This document shows positions 26,029 to 34,073 of a stretch of DNA of 64,000 nt, one piece after another. Source of the DNA: Phyllobacterium chamaecytisi (lineage in GTDB: Bacteria > Pseudomonadota > Alphaproteobacteria > Rhizobiales > Rhizobiaceae); NCBI RefSeq assembly GCF_020164455.1, contig NZ_JAIQWW010000009.1, positions 162,357-226,356 of the forward strand. Direction: 5' to 3'. Position numbers and translations under genes: made by a program. The notes under the pieces are model-generated. The model made no database searches, was not told where the DNA came from, and worked only from the letters and a program-made list of their open reading frames with translations. Numbering within the stretch: the stretch's first letter is position 1; each line of letters begins with the position of its first letter.

Positions 26029-27690
26029 ATGCCTCGTAACTTCTGTATATCGATCGGTGTGCGAAAAAGCGGCAATTTGGATGCCCTCGACGCGGCCCAT
26101 TCGGATGCCCGTCGATTTGCCGACTGGGCTCGAGACAGCCATTCAGCGTATGAAACGTTTCTTATAACGGACGAGGAAGAGGCCGTAACAATAGCGCGCC
26201 TCAAGACCCTGACAAAGTTGATTGTCGCTGAGTATCCTGCACGGTTGATCGTATTTTACTCTGGACATGGGATCGCGGGCCAGAGCGGTGATAAATGGCT
26301 GCTATCAAACTATTCGTCTGACGGCGATGAGGCCGTCAATGTCGACCCGTCAATGCGCAATGCCCGCCGGCTCGGCATTGGCCAAGTAGCCATTTTCTCT
26401 GATGCCTGTCGCACATCCATCTCCGAGGCGGTTTATGTGCAAGGCAGCACCATCTTTGGGACGCCAGCGAAGCCAGGACTTGCGGCCCCCTACGATGAAT
26501 TTTTTTCAACTGATTTGAGGCAGCCCGCTCAAGAGGTGCAGGGGGCATTACCGCACGGCATCTTTACTGAGTGCCTGTTGAAAGCGTTCCGTGGCCCAGA
26601 CCTCGGGGCAACGGAAATACGCGATGGACGGATCGTCGTATCTTCTGTGTCGTTAGCAGAGCATCTCGAAGATCAGGTGCCCTATGCCTCAGGCTTGATC
26701 GAGAATGCTGTCATCCAGCAACCCTCGATTACAGTGAGTTGGAGACGACCCAACGACCTGTATGTCGAGGTTCCGGCTGCCGAAAGCTATAAGGGGGGCA
26801 TCGTTGGCTCCGCTACGACTCTGGACGCGGATACGAGCCCATCTCGGCGGCTGCTCGTACGACAGAACAATGCCCGAAATCGCGCTGCTGCGTTAAAGTC
26901 TGATAAATCGCGTCTCATAGAGCAGAAGGCGCAAAATTTCGCCAATGAGAATGCTACCGCATTCCCTCCAGGCTTCACTGAGGCGATGAGAATAGTTGGC
27001 GCCGAAGTATCCGATATCGTGATGGCGAAAGGACGTTCTCTATCTACCCCAATCTTTGAACTGAATGAGCTAAGCAAGACGGCGGCGGTCAGCACCAGCC
27101 GCGGCTTAGTAATCGGGCAACGATATCCTGGTTTTCGGGGAACGCTCGTACTGGGGGTTAGCGGCTTGGAAAGCGTGAACTACACCCACATTGATCCCTC
27201 TTTTGCCTTGCGCAAGCAGGACCAACGATCGCTTTCTGCCGAATGGAGCGCGCTTTTGAGTATCCACAGAACCCTTGATAAGGCGAGATTGAATGACTTC
27301 GCGAGCAGGATCCGTCAGGAAAAGCATCAAAATCCGGCCCTCGGGATACTCGCCGGTTATGCTTACGAGAGAGCTGGAAATTTGGATCAGCTAGCGAACG
27401 TCGCATGGTATTTTGCCGACAGGAATGGATGGGTGCCTTTTGACCTGATGCTTCTTCTTGATGCTTACGGCAACGCTCGAGATCTCGTCGCTGATCAGGG
27501 CAGTGTCGGAAGTTACGATGTGATCGGTCATTTCCCTCTCAATACACGGGGATGGTCGCTCGTAAATGACGACAGGCGATACGAATTTCTACGACCGCTT
27601 TCTGCACATTTGCTCGATGCAGTCTGGACGACTTTTGAAATGAAGGCCGCTTCGATCGCAAATGGTTTTGTACAGCAGAGGATAGTATAA
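26029..27690 (+). CDS. Second caspase-like protease with long C-terminal extension
   Basis: 553 residues. Caspase fold at the N-terminus with His80 in 'RLIVFYSGHGIAG' and Cys127 in 'VAIFSDACRTSIS', both catalytic positions intact. From about residue 260 onward is a roughly 290-residue region that I cannot assign; it has Arg-rich helical parts ('SPSRRLLVRQNNARNRAAAL') and a conserved-looking segment 'GFRGTLVLGVSGLESV'. It has no EAD1-like tail, so recruitment must differ from the first caspase. The stop overlaps the next start by one base. Resembles the caspase/hydrolase neighbours of GTPase-based conflict systems, where the C-terminal part may bind the target. Confidence 0.8.
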   Translation: MPRNFCISIGVRKSGNLDALDAAHSDARRFADWARDSHSAYETFLITDEEEAVTIARLKTLTKLIVAEYPARLIVFYSGHGIAGQSGDKWLLSNYSSDGDEAVNVDPSMRNARRLGIGQVAIFSDACRTSISEAVYVQGSTIFGTPAKPGLAAPYDEFFSTDLRQPAQEVQGALPHGIFTECLLKAFRGPDLGATEIRDGRIVVSSVSLAEHLEDQVPYASGLIENAVIQQPSITVSWRRPNDLYVEVPAAESYKGGIVGSATTLDADTSPSRRLLVRQNNARNRAAALKSDKSRLIEQKAQNFANENATAFPPGFTEAMRIVGAEVSDIVMAKGRSLSTPIFELNELSKTAAVSTSRGLVIGQRYPGFRGTLVLGVSGLESVNYTHIDPSFALRKQDQRSLSAEWSALLSIHRTLDKARLNDFASRIRQEKHQNPALGILAGYAYERAGNLDQLANVAWYFADRNGWVPFDLMLLLDAYGNARDLVADQGSVGSYDVIGHFPLNTRGWSLVNDDRRYEFLRPLSAHLLDAVWTTFEMKAASIANGFVQQRIV

Positions 27691-28538
27691 TGAGGCTGGT
27701 TTTCGTGCACGGAATGAGACAGGAGGGTTTAGACCCGGAAATCCTAAAAGCCGTGTGGACAAGGGCTCTGACCGACAAATGGTCGGAGTTGGGACTTGCG
27801 CCGTTGCCCCTTTCTCCAGAAATGCCCTTTTACGGTGACGTACTCGATCAGCTAACCACGCAGACTGGCGACCTGGTTGGCGTTCGACTTCGTGGCGGTG
27901 AAGGGACGAGCGAAGAGCAAGGTAAGATCTTGCGGGAAATGGCGAGCCGGTTCGGGATCGATGAAGCGCATGTTCGTGAGGAAGTCGGTGCCGAAATCGT
28001 GGCTCGAGGTCCGCTCAATTGGGAGTATTCCCAAGCTTTGATAAGACTTCTCGATAAGAGGCTGCCTGCGTTCGGGCGCTACGGGCTCAAATTCGTCGTC
28101 CAGGTCGATGCCTATCTTCGACGACCCCATATCACAGGTGCCGTAGACAAGATCGTCCAACCATATTTGGAAGGCGAGCCTTATGTCATCGTGGCGCACT
28201 CACTTGGTTCGGTTGTCGCATATCGCCTGCTCGCCAATCTTGCGGGTCCTCCGGTCCCGCTTTTCATTACCCTCGGATCTCCTCTTGCCTTCGGCGTGGT
28301 GAAGGAAAACATCGTCCCACCCAAACTTTCGAAGCCAAATCAGGTTGAATCCTGGATAAATGCGACCGACGATCGGGATTACGTTGCAACATACGCGTCG
28401 CTGGACAGCAAGACGTTTTGCGAGGGTATTGAAAACTGGACGGATATCCGAAACAGGAATGAAGATCCTCACCATATCGGGGACTACCTTTCCAACGAAA
28501 ACGTCGCGCGAGCAATCCACGCCGCGTTGCGGAGATGA
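27690..28538 (+). CDS. Alpha/beta hydrolase (lipase/esterase-like), last gene of the caspase operon
   Basis: 282 residues with oxyanion-hole 'FVHGMRQEG' at the start and the nucleophile elbow 'VIVAHSLGSVVAY' (Ser171). Candidate acid and base are Asp227-Asp230 ('ATDDRDYV') and a His in 'EDPHHIGDY' near 261. Soluble, no signal peptide. One-base overlap with the preceding caspase gene indicates tight coupling. In conflict systems such hydrolases can act on membrane lipids or be activated by proteolysis; either role is inference. Confidence 0.75.
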   Translation: MRLVFVHGMRQEGLDPEILKAVWTRALTDKWSELGLAPLPLSPEMPFYGDVLDQLTTQTGDLVGVRLRGGEGTSEEQGKILREMASRFGIDEAHVREEVGAEIVARGPLNWEYSQALIRLLDKRLPAFGRYGLKFVVQVDAYLRRPHITGAVDKIVQPYLEGEPYVIVAHSLGSVVAYRLLANLAGPPVPLFITLGSPLAFGVVKENIVPPKLSKPNQVESWINATDDRDYVATYASLDSKTFCEGIENWTDIRNRNEDPHHIGDYLSNENVARAIHAALRR

Positions 28539-28996
28539 CGTTGGAGCAGGCTGCGAGGCGAGGCGCCGTGACGTTGAGCCCGGTACAAATTCAAGCATTA
28601 CATCTTTCAGACGTCAGAAATTCCAAATTCTTAGTCTAACCAGTACATTCCCGCCCCCTTCACGCTGAACACGACGTTATCCCGCGCCGAGTGATTCGAA
28701 TAGTAGCTGGTCAATAACGCGCGTATGTCGAAGAGGATAACTCGCGCAGAAGCCACCGCCGTGCCCGGAAATCTGCCCCGCTTACGATTTGAGTAACTGG
28801 GGCATATTTGGTGGCACGATGGCATACTCGGAGCCAAACAATCTCGATCAAGCCATTCATTTTCGCGATGACAATCGCCGGCGTATGCCGTCGAATAGGT
28901 GCGATCATCGAATGGCGGCGTTTTATCGATCTGAGCTGGGAAGGCTGCCGAGGGAACAAATTGGAAAAATGCCAGGCTCAACGGCGTAGCAAATCA

Positions 28997-29575
28997 CTAT
29001 TGGCAGTCGCGATGCCAGCGCTCGAATTCGGCGACGGTTCTTACGCCATGATCCATAACTGCTTCATAAACCAACGCGCTAGATATCTTGCTCTCTGCTA
29101 AGACATGCTTAATCTGGAGGATGATGCTGCGATCCGCATCGGATAGGCGTGGCAGCAAGGTTCTGAGATGAGCCAGGTCTGGCTGCCTTTCTGGTTTGTC
29201 CACCAACCAGATATCGATGGTCCATTTTGCACCATCAGGCATCATTACCGACAACCACAAGTACAGGCCGTCCGGGTATTTCTCAGGCTCGGTATTCCAT
29301 CTTCCCGTGTCATTTCGGAACCGGGTGGCGACCACGCAATCGGCTCTTTGCATGAGTTTCGCGCCAATTTCGGCGAAGCCCGCGAAAGCATCCTCGTCCA
29401 ACCTCGGGCAAGCTACCGTTATATCTATGTCGCGTCGCACCATCAGACCCATGGCAGAGCTGCCAACACGCGAGGGATCCCCGAGTTCGCTTAGAAGTTC
29501 ATTCAGATTCAGCATACAGACAACCTGGTCAGCCTCGATCTGCATCTGCCGTTGGGCCTCCAGAATATCTTGCAT
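28997..29575 (-). CDS. Nucleotidyltransferase-fold protein carried inside the IS66 element
   Basis: 192 residues. The polymerase-beta-like signature is visible: 'GSSAMGLMVRRDIDITV' with Gly38-Ser39 and the metal-binding pair Asp49 and Asp51, plus a third Asp in 'WTIDIWLVDKPE' near 119. The family includes antibiotic adenylyltransferases, MNT antitoxins and tRNA-modifying enzymes; I cannot choose between them. The gene lies between the left inverted repeat and the transposase gene, on the opposite strand, so it is a passenger rather than a transposition gene. No HEPN partner is adjacent. Confidence 0.75.
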   Translation of the reverse strand: MQDILEAQRQMQIEADQVVCMLNLNELLSELGDPSRVGSSAMGLMVRRDIDITVACPRLDEDAFAGFAEIGAKLMQRADCVVATRFRNDTGRWNTEPEKYPDGLYLWLSVMMPDGAKWTIDIWLVDKPERQPDLAHLRTLLPRLSDADRSIILQIKHVLAESKISSALVYEAVMDHGVRTVAEFERWHRDCQ

Positions 29576-29792
29576 TCGCTCAGCTCCTTCAGTCGTTTGG
29601 AAAAGGATCGCATGAATTGAATGGCGCCAATTGGTATCATTGGACGAGAGTGCCAGGGCAGTTCGTACGAAGAGGTTTCCGGGCTATAATTTAAATACAT
29701 GACAGAGATTTGTGCATAGGGACGCATTTTACGGACTGGTAGTCTGGGTGGGGGGATTCCATCGTCAGGGCAAATCGTGATTCAGTCCCAGG

Positions 29793-31466
29793 ATGGCAAA
29801 GAGACGGCTCCCCTCCCCTGAGCATTCCGACACGCTTTCGCTGAAAGCGCTGCGCAGTGTGGTGACCGGCTTGCTGGAACGAGCCCAGCAAGCTGAAGTT
29901 CGGCTCGAGAAGCTGGAAGCGGAGAACGCAGCCCTTCGTGAGGAAAATGCAGAGCTTCGCCTGGAAAACACCCGTCTAAAGGTCGAGAACCAGTTGTTGC
30001 GCGATGAGATCGCCCGGCTGAAGAGCCTGCCCCCGCGCCCAACGTTTCGCCCGTCCGGCATGGACAAGGCGACGGATGGGAAGCCCGGCGATCGGCAGGT
30101 TGCCAAGAAGAAGCCCCGTGGCCCAAAGCTGGATGTGAAGCGGGTGAGCCGGGAAGAGGTCCTGCGTGCCAATGTTCCCACTGGCTCGCGGTTCAAAGGC
30201 TACAAAAGCTGCTTCGTGCGGGAACTGGTGTTGGCGGCCGAGCTTGTGCATTACCGCCGCGAATGCTGGGTGACCCCGGATGGCAGGACGGTTCTGGCGC
30301 CATTGCCCGCCGGTATCATGGGCGGCTACGGAGCGAACCTCCGGCGGCTCTGCCTGATGCTGCACGCGCAAGGCCAGGTGACGACGCAGCGGCTGACGAC
30401 ATTGCTGAACGATGTCGGCATCAACATCTCGAAACGACAGGTCGTGCGTCTCTTGACCAAAGAACTGGATGGGTTTGTCGCCGAGGATGTGGCGGTGCTG
30501 CATGCCGGTTTGGTGTCATCCTCCTATGTCACGGTCGACGATACCGGCGCCCGCCATGCTCACGACAATTTCTACACGACGCAGATCGGTGGTCAGCATT
30601 TTACGGTCTTTCGCACCACGAAATCGAAATCACGGCTGAACTTCCTGTCGCTGCTACGTGGCAACTATCAGGACTATGTCCTCAACGATGCAGCATTCGA
30701 CTATCTGGAAGATCGCCGCGGCGACCCGAGCCTCATTGCCAGATTGCGCACCGTCGAACCGCAACGCTTCTGCAACCAGGTACCGTTCCTTGAACATCTG
30801 GCGCACAAAGGCATCGACATCTTCGACAGGGACATGATCCGCGTCCTCGGAGAAGCAGGCAGTTGGGGTTCCATCCGCCATCACGGGCTCGTTGGCAACG
30901 CCGTCATCGTGTCCGACGATGCCGGCCAGTTCCGCGTCGGCAATCATGCCCTGTGCTGGATCCATGCAGAACGGTTGTTGCAAAAGCTAATGCCGGCAAG
31001 GCCAAAGGAGGCGCGATCTGTCGCTCTGATTCGCGATCTCGTCTGGCTATTTTACAAGGCCCTCAAGGCATGGAAGCAGAAACCATTGCCCGATGCTGCC
31101 AATGCCTTCCGGCGCAGGTTCGACCGGATCTTTACCCTGCGCACCGGCTATGCAGAGCTCGACGCATTGCTGGCGCGGCTCCACCGGCGCAAGCATGAAT
31201 TGCTACGCGTGCTCGAACGGCCGGAGATCCCGCTCAACACCAACGCGTCGGAGAACGACCTGCGCAGCTTCGTCACCAAGCGAAAGATCTCTGGCGGCAC
31301 GATGAGCCGGAATGGACGTATTGCCCGCGATGTCATGCTCGGGCTGATGAAAACCTGCCAGAAACTCGGCTTGTCATTCTATTGCTATCTCGGCGATCGC
31401 CTTGGCATCGGCGCTTGCAATCAGCCTATCCCGTCCTTGCCGGGCGTCGTTCTTGCACGGTCCTAA
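29793..31466 (+). CDS. tnpC: IS66-family transposase (TnpC type)
   Basis: 557 residues. Leucine-zipper-like coiled coil at about 35-80 ('AEVRLEKLEAENAALREENA'), a basic linker, then the DDE catalytic core: Asp249/250 in 'SYVTVDDTGARH', Asp375/376 in 'VIVSDDAGQF' and Glu487 in 'NTNASENDLRSF'. The C-terminal 'KTCQKLGLSFYCYLGDRLGI' is typical of the family. Length and all three acidic residues are intact, so the element may still move. Confidence 0.93.
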   Translation: MAKRRLPSPEHSDTLSLKALRSVVTGLLERAQQAEVRLEKLEAENAALREENAELRLENTRLKVENQLLRDEIARLKSLPPRPTFRPSGMDKATDGKPGDRQVAKKKPRGPKLDVKRVSREEVLRANVPTGSRFKGYKSCFVRELVLAAELVHYRRECWVTPDGRTVLAPLPAGIMGGYGANLRRLCLMLHAQGQVTTQRLTTLLNDVGINISKRQVVRLLTKELDGFVAEDVAVLHAGLVSSSYVTVDDTGARHAHDNFYTTQIGGQHFTVFRTTKSKSRLNFLSLLRGNYQDYVLNDAAFDYLEDRRGDPSLIARLRTVEPQRFCNQVPFLEHLAHKGIDIFDRDMIRVLGEAGSWGSIRHHGLVGNAVIVSDDAGQFRVGNHALCWIHAERLLQKLMPARPKEARSVALIRDLVWLFYKALKAWKQKPLPDAANAFRRRFDRIFTLRTGYAELDALLARLHRRKHELLRVLERPEIPLNTNASENDLRSFVTKRKISGGTMSRNGRIARDVMLGLMKTCQKLGLSFYCYLGDRLGIGACNQPIPSLPGVVLARS

Positions 31467-32002
31467 AACCAGATCAACCCAATGAGGCCGTCTTTAGCTT
31501 CGTCGAGGCTGTCGAGATCGATCTCGTCCATTGTGCCGCTACCCATGTCTCGGATCCTGACAGCGCCTTATGCTTCGCCATCGATTATGGTAGAAGAGCA
31601 GCAACCGCACAATTGCTCAGCACTTCGGCACTGCCACCAAATGTGCCCCAGTTACCGATTTGAAATTTCGCCGACGCGAACTCTAAGGTAATTAACCCAC
31701 TGTTTACGTTGATATTATTCGCCACACGGTAGTTATCTAGGGATTAGCTTCGGCTTATCGGACTATAAAATCAAGAAGACGGTCACGTGCACGTTGGGTG
31801 TTACCGCCAGAACAGCAATCGACCTGAAGTGCGTATATCCAGACGCCCGATTTCATTATTTTCAGGCGTTTTGTTGCCTACTGAAATTCTCACTAGCTAT
31901 TATCGGCATTTTCAAACGACCGTTTATCCATAACTTCCGACATTGTACAAAGCCATATCACCGAAGTCCGAGGGAATTGTTCGATCTAGTATTTGTTATT
32001 CA

Positions 32003-32020
32003 ACTGCATTACAATGCAGT
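32003..32020. promoter_or_regulatory. Perfect inverted repeat upstream of relB, likely autoregulatory operator
   Basis: ACTGCATT (32003-32010) and AATGCAGT (32013-32020) are perfect inverted arms with a 2-base spacer, ending 18 bases before the antitoxin start and just upstream of its AAGGAG site. RelB-type antitoxins repress their operons through such palindromes. Confidence 0.6.
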
Positions 32021-32038
32021 GACGAAGGAGATTCAACG

Positions 32039-32344
32039 ATGCCCTCAAACGCTTTAGTCCAAACAAGAATAGATGCGGAGGTGAAGGAACGCGCCACAGC
32101 GGTTCTAGAAGGCATGGGGCTCACGGTCTCCGATGCAGTCCGTATCCTTTTGACCCGAACCGCTAGGGAGGGAGCCTTGCCCCTGGAACTCATCAGCAAC
32201 AGCATCGCCTACGACACCTGGTTTAGAGCGAAATTACAACAAGCCCTTAATGACACGCGACCGGACGTCAACGACGCCGATGCCGAGGCTCATTTTGCGA
32301 GTCGACGAACTGCTGCGCTACGCAAGGCGGCGACCGGTCAGTGA
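32039..32344 (+). CDS. relB: RelB/DinJ-family antitoxin
   Basis: 101 residues from the ATG at 32039 with AAGGAG eight bases upstream. Ribbon-helix-helix N-terminus 'ALVQTRIDAEVKERATAVLE' followed by 'GLTVSDAVRILLTRTAREGA' and 'LPLELI', the DinJ/RelB signature. Known role: neutralises the adjacent RelE/ParE toxin and represses the operon. The longer reading to 31943 would start before the operator and is unlikely. It overlaps the toxin gene. Confidence 0.9.
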   Translation: MPSNALVQTRIDAEVKERATAVLEGMGLTVSDAVRILLTRTAREGALPLELISNSIAYDTWFRAKLQQALNDTRPDVNDADAEAHFASRRTAALRKAATGQ

Positions 32345-32619
32345 TGAAGCTCGTTTGGGCGCAATTCGCTCTTTCCGATCGCGATGGCATTTTCACGTAT
32401 ATCGAAGCCGGGAACCCGCGAGCAGCGACGCACGTAGATGAGCAAATCGTCTTGGCGTTACACCGGTTGCTGGACTTTCCAGAGAGCGGAAGGCCCGGTC
32501 GTCTCGCTGGGACGCGCGAATTAGTTATCCCCCGTACGCCGCACGATGCCGCCTACTCTGTTACAGCCGACACAGTTCGCATCCTGCGCATTCTTCACGG
32601 CGCGCAAATGTGGCCCTGA
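32344..32619 (+). CDS. relE: RelE/ParE-family toxin
   Basis: 91 residues starting MKLVWAQFALSDRDGIFTYI, with 'HVDEQIVLALHRLLDFPESG' and the C-terminal 'IPRTPHDAAYSVTADTVRIL' and 'RILHGAQMWP', the plasmid-stabilisation RelE/ParE fold. Such toxins cleave mRNA in the ribosome or poison gyrase; the sequence does not settle which. The ATG at 32344 overlaps the antitoxin stop; a GTG three bases earlier is also possible. A stability module next to repABC is expected on a plasmid. Confidence 0.88.
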   Translation: MKLVWAQFALSDRDGIFTYIEAGNPRAATHVDEQIVLALHRLLDFPESGRPGRLAGTRELVIPRTPHDAAYSVTADTVRILRILHGAQMWP

Positions 32620-32955
32620 TGAGATTGCTGTAAAATAGACTCGCCTATCCACGTCTCTGTACTTTCTCAGGTTCCTTCAACGATGATACCGACCCAAATG
32701 AAGCCAATCTCTTGAACAAGCACGACCTGGACGACAGTTTCATCGACACGGCCGAAACCATCGAAGCACCTGGACCAATCTCTCGGTTGCAACGGCAAAC
32801 AGGCTAAGAGTACTGCGTGGACTGGATCCCATCGACATCGCAGCACCTGATGATCGAAATGATGCATGAGCTCAACGCAACAATGGAAGCAGCTAGTGCC
32901 CATGCATATTTGAGCCGCCACCGCTACGATCTTCAGAGATTTTCGTCACCATATC

Positions 32956-33351
32956 TTGATGACACGTTTGCTGGATATCCTCGTTCTGTATGAAACAATT
33001 AGGGCGAGAACAGAGTTTGAGAGCCATGGACAACACCGTTTGGCAAAAACCAGCATCGGAGCACAAGAGCCATCGCACGAGTTCACAGCGATAGCGCCGA
33101 ATGGGATTGATGTCGGCCGGATCTATCGCATCGATGGCGGTCCGCTCAAAGGTCGCTGGCGCTGGATTTTTCTGCTTGGCCATTCACAATTCCGCCAAGG
33201 TATAATGAGCGGTGACCAGGCATCGAAGCAACGGGCCGCAAACGAGGTGCAGAAGACATACGAGCTCTATCTTGAAACGCCGGGTTGCGATGGTGGCGGT
33301 CAGAGCCGGATACCACTCAAAAAGCAATCAAACCAAAACCGGGCGGTTTGA
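32956..33351 (+). CDS. Hypothetical protein, start uncertain
   Basis: The middle of this 131-residue frame ('FTAIAPNGIDVGRIYRIDGG', 'KGRWRWIFLLGHS') reads like small conserved plasmid proteins with a 'GRI(Y/F)R ... W.W' pattern, followed by a charged helix 'SKQRAANEVQKTYELYLETP'. The first 40 residues are less convincing and the true start may be a TTG or GTG further in. Function unknown. It lies between RelE and the rep region; 32620-32955 upstream shows nothing I can name. Confidence 0.4.
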   Translation: MMTRLLDILVLYETIRARTEFESHGQHRLAKTSIGAQEPSHEFTAIAPNGIDVGRIYRIDGGPLKGRWRWIFLLGHSQFRQGIMSGDQASKQRAANEVQKTYELYLETPGCDGGGQSRIPLKKQSNQNRAV

Positions 33352-33590
33352 CATACTGGCGCTCTTCGATCCATTCAGGTGATGTTCCCGCGGGAAAAAT
33401 ACACCTCGAATTGTGCCTGAACGGTGGAAACAGATGAGACAACAGTACCTCTTCTTTCTCGCGCTGGTCATGGGATTTGCACTGCTGGCTCGCTTTTTGT
33501 TCGACCGAAGATGCACCACCCAGCCTGGCTCCAACCACTCCGCTGCAACAGCCAGGAACTGGCGGATAACCAGCCCCACTGGACCCACCA

Positions 33591-34012
33591 TCACGTCCCG
33601 GTCACCAACTGCGGCTGCACGCCATTTGCCTTCAGCGCCGCCATTAACATTGGCCCTACGGCAAACTCCCCTGCCCTTACCTTTTCGGTCAACGTCCGCA
33701 GGTAACCGCCGGCGGAATTGATGGTCTGGGCTCGCTGCAGGATGCAGGCGATGACGATGGCGGTGTTTTCCTGGCCGAAGACATCGAGCGCATCCTCATA
33801 GGCCGAGGGCGAAATACCGAGATAACCCCTCACCTGCGCCGCCGTGGTCATCAGATCGCGCCAGTTGCTGATCCCGCTTGCCGCATAGTCCGTAATTTCC
33901 GGACAGGCCTTCATCACCAATCCAAGCGGATAAACCTTTGCGTCTTCAGCTTTGGCCTTTACCAGCTCGACTTTGGTCCTTAGGCTGTTTCGGGTTGAAT
34001 TCTGTTGCTGCG
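33591..34012 (-). pseudogene. repC: C-terminal remnant of a second repC
   Basis: The frame, open from a stop near 34013, reads 'KVYPLGLVMKACPEITDYA', 'NWRDLMTTAAQVRGYLGISP' and 'INSAGGYLRTLTEKVRAGEF', matching the last ~110 residues of the intact RepC encoded just upstream on the same strand ('KVFPLGMVLKACPEI', 'INSAGGYLRDLTSK'). Identity looks near 60 percent, so it is not a recent duplicate but a piece of another repABC lineage. The N-terminal two thirds, including the DNA-binding region, are missing. It points to a past cointegrate or replacement of the replicon. Confidence 0.8.
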
Positions 34013-34026
34013 GTCATTCGGCGACA

Positions 34027-34052
34027 AAAACCCTGACAGCTGTCAGGGTTTT
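34027..34052. promoter_or_regulatory. 26-bp perfect palindrome after repC: candidate parS and/or repABC terminator
   Basis: A perfect palindrome centred between 34039 and 34040 with core CCCTGACAGCTGTCAGGG flanked by A4/T4. RepB (ParB) sites in repABC plasmids are ~16-bp palindromes with a CAGCTG-like centre, so this is a strong parS candidate. Read on the minus strand it is also followed by T5 and sits 22 bases after the repC stop, so it may act as a terminator. A near copy overlaps the repB stop at 35461-35486. Confidence 0.6.
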
Positions 34053-34073
34053 GGAGTCAAAGCCATCGACCGT

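Larger units (their letters stand above)
28793..31655. mobile_element. IS66-family insertion sequence with passenger gene, 2863 bp
   Basis: Left end GTAACTGGGGCATATTTGG (from 28793) and right end, read inward from 31655 on the minus strand, GTAACTGGGGCACATTTGG form terminal inverted repeats with 24 of 25 bases matching. The 8 bases CGATTTGA occur directly outside both ends (28785-28792 and 31656-31663), the 8-bp target duplication expected of IS66. Inside are the transposase gene (plus) and a nucleotidyltransferase gene (minus). tnpA and tnpB accessory genes are absent, as in the single-transposase subgroup. The intact duplication argues for a fairly recent insertion. Confidence 0.9.

Noticed and set aside
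28631..28981. 116-aa minus-strand ORF across the IS left end
   Set aside because: It crosses the IS boundary and target duplication, so it was created by the insertion.
30263..30793. 176-aa plus-strand ORF inside the transposase gene
   Set aside because: Out-of-frame shadow of the IS66 transposase.
31664..32002. Possible gene between the IS66 element and the RelB operator
   Set aside because: Only short frames with several stops; nothing protein-like was found.
33434..33721. Plus-strand ORF starting MRQQYLFFLALVMGF
   Set aside because: The first 30 residues look like a membrane segment, but the rest is the antisense of the repC remnant; too weak to call.
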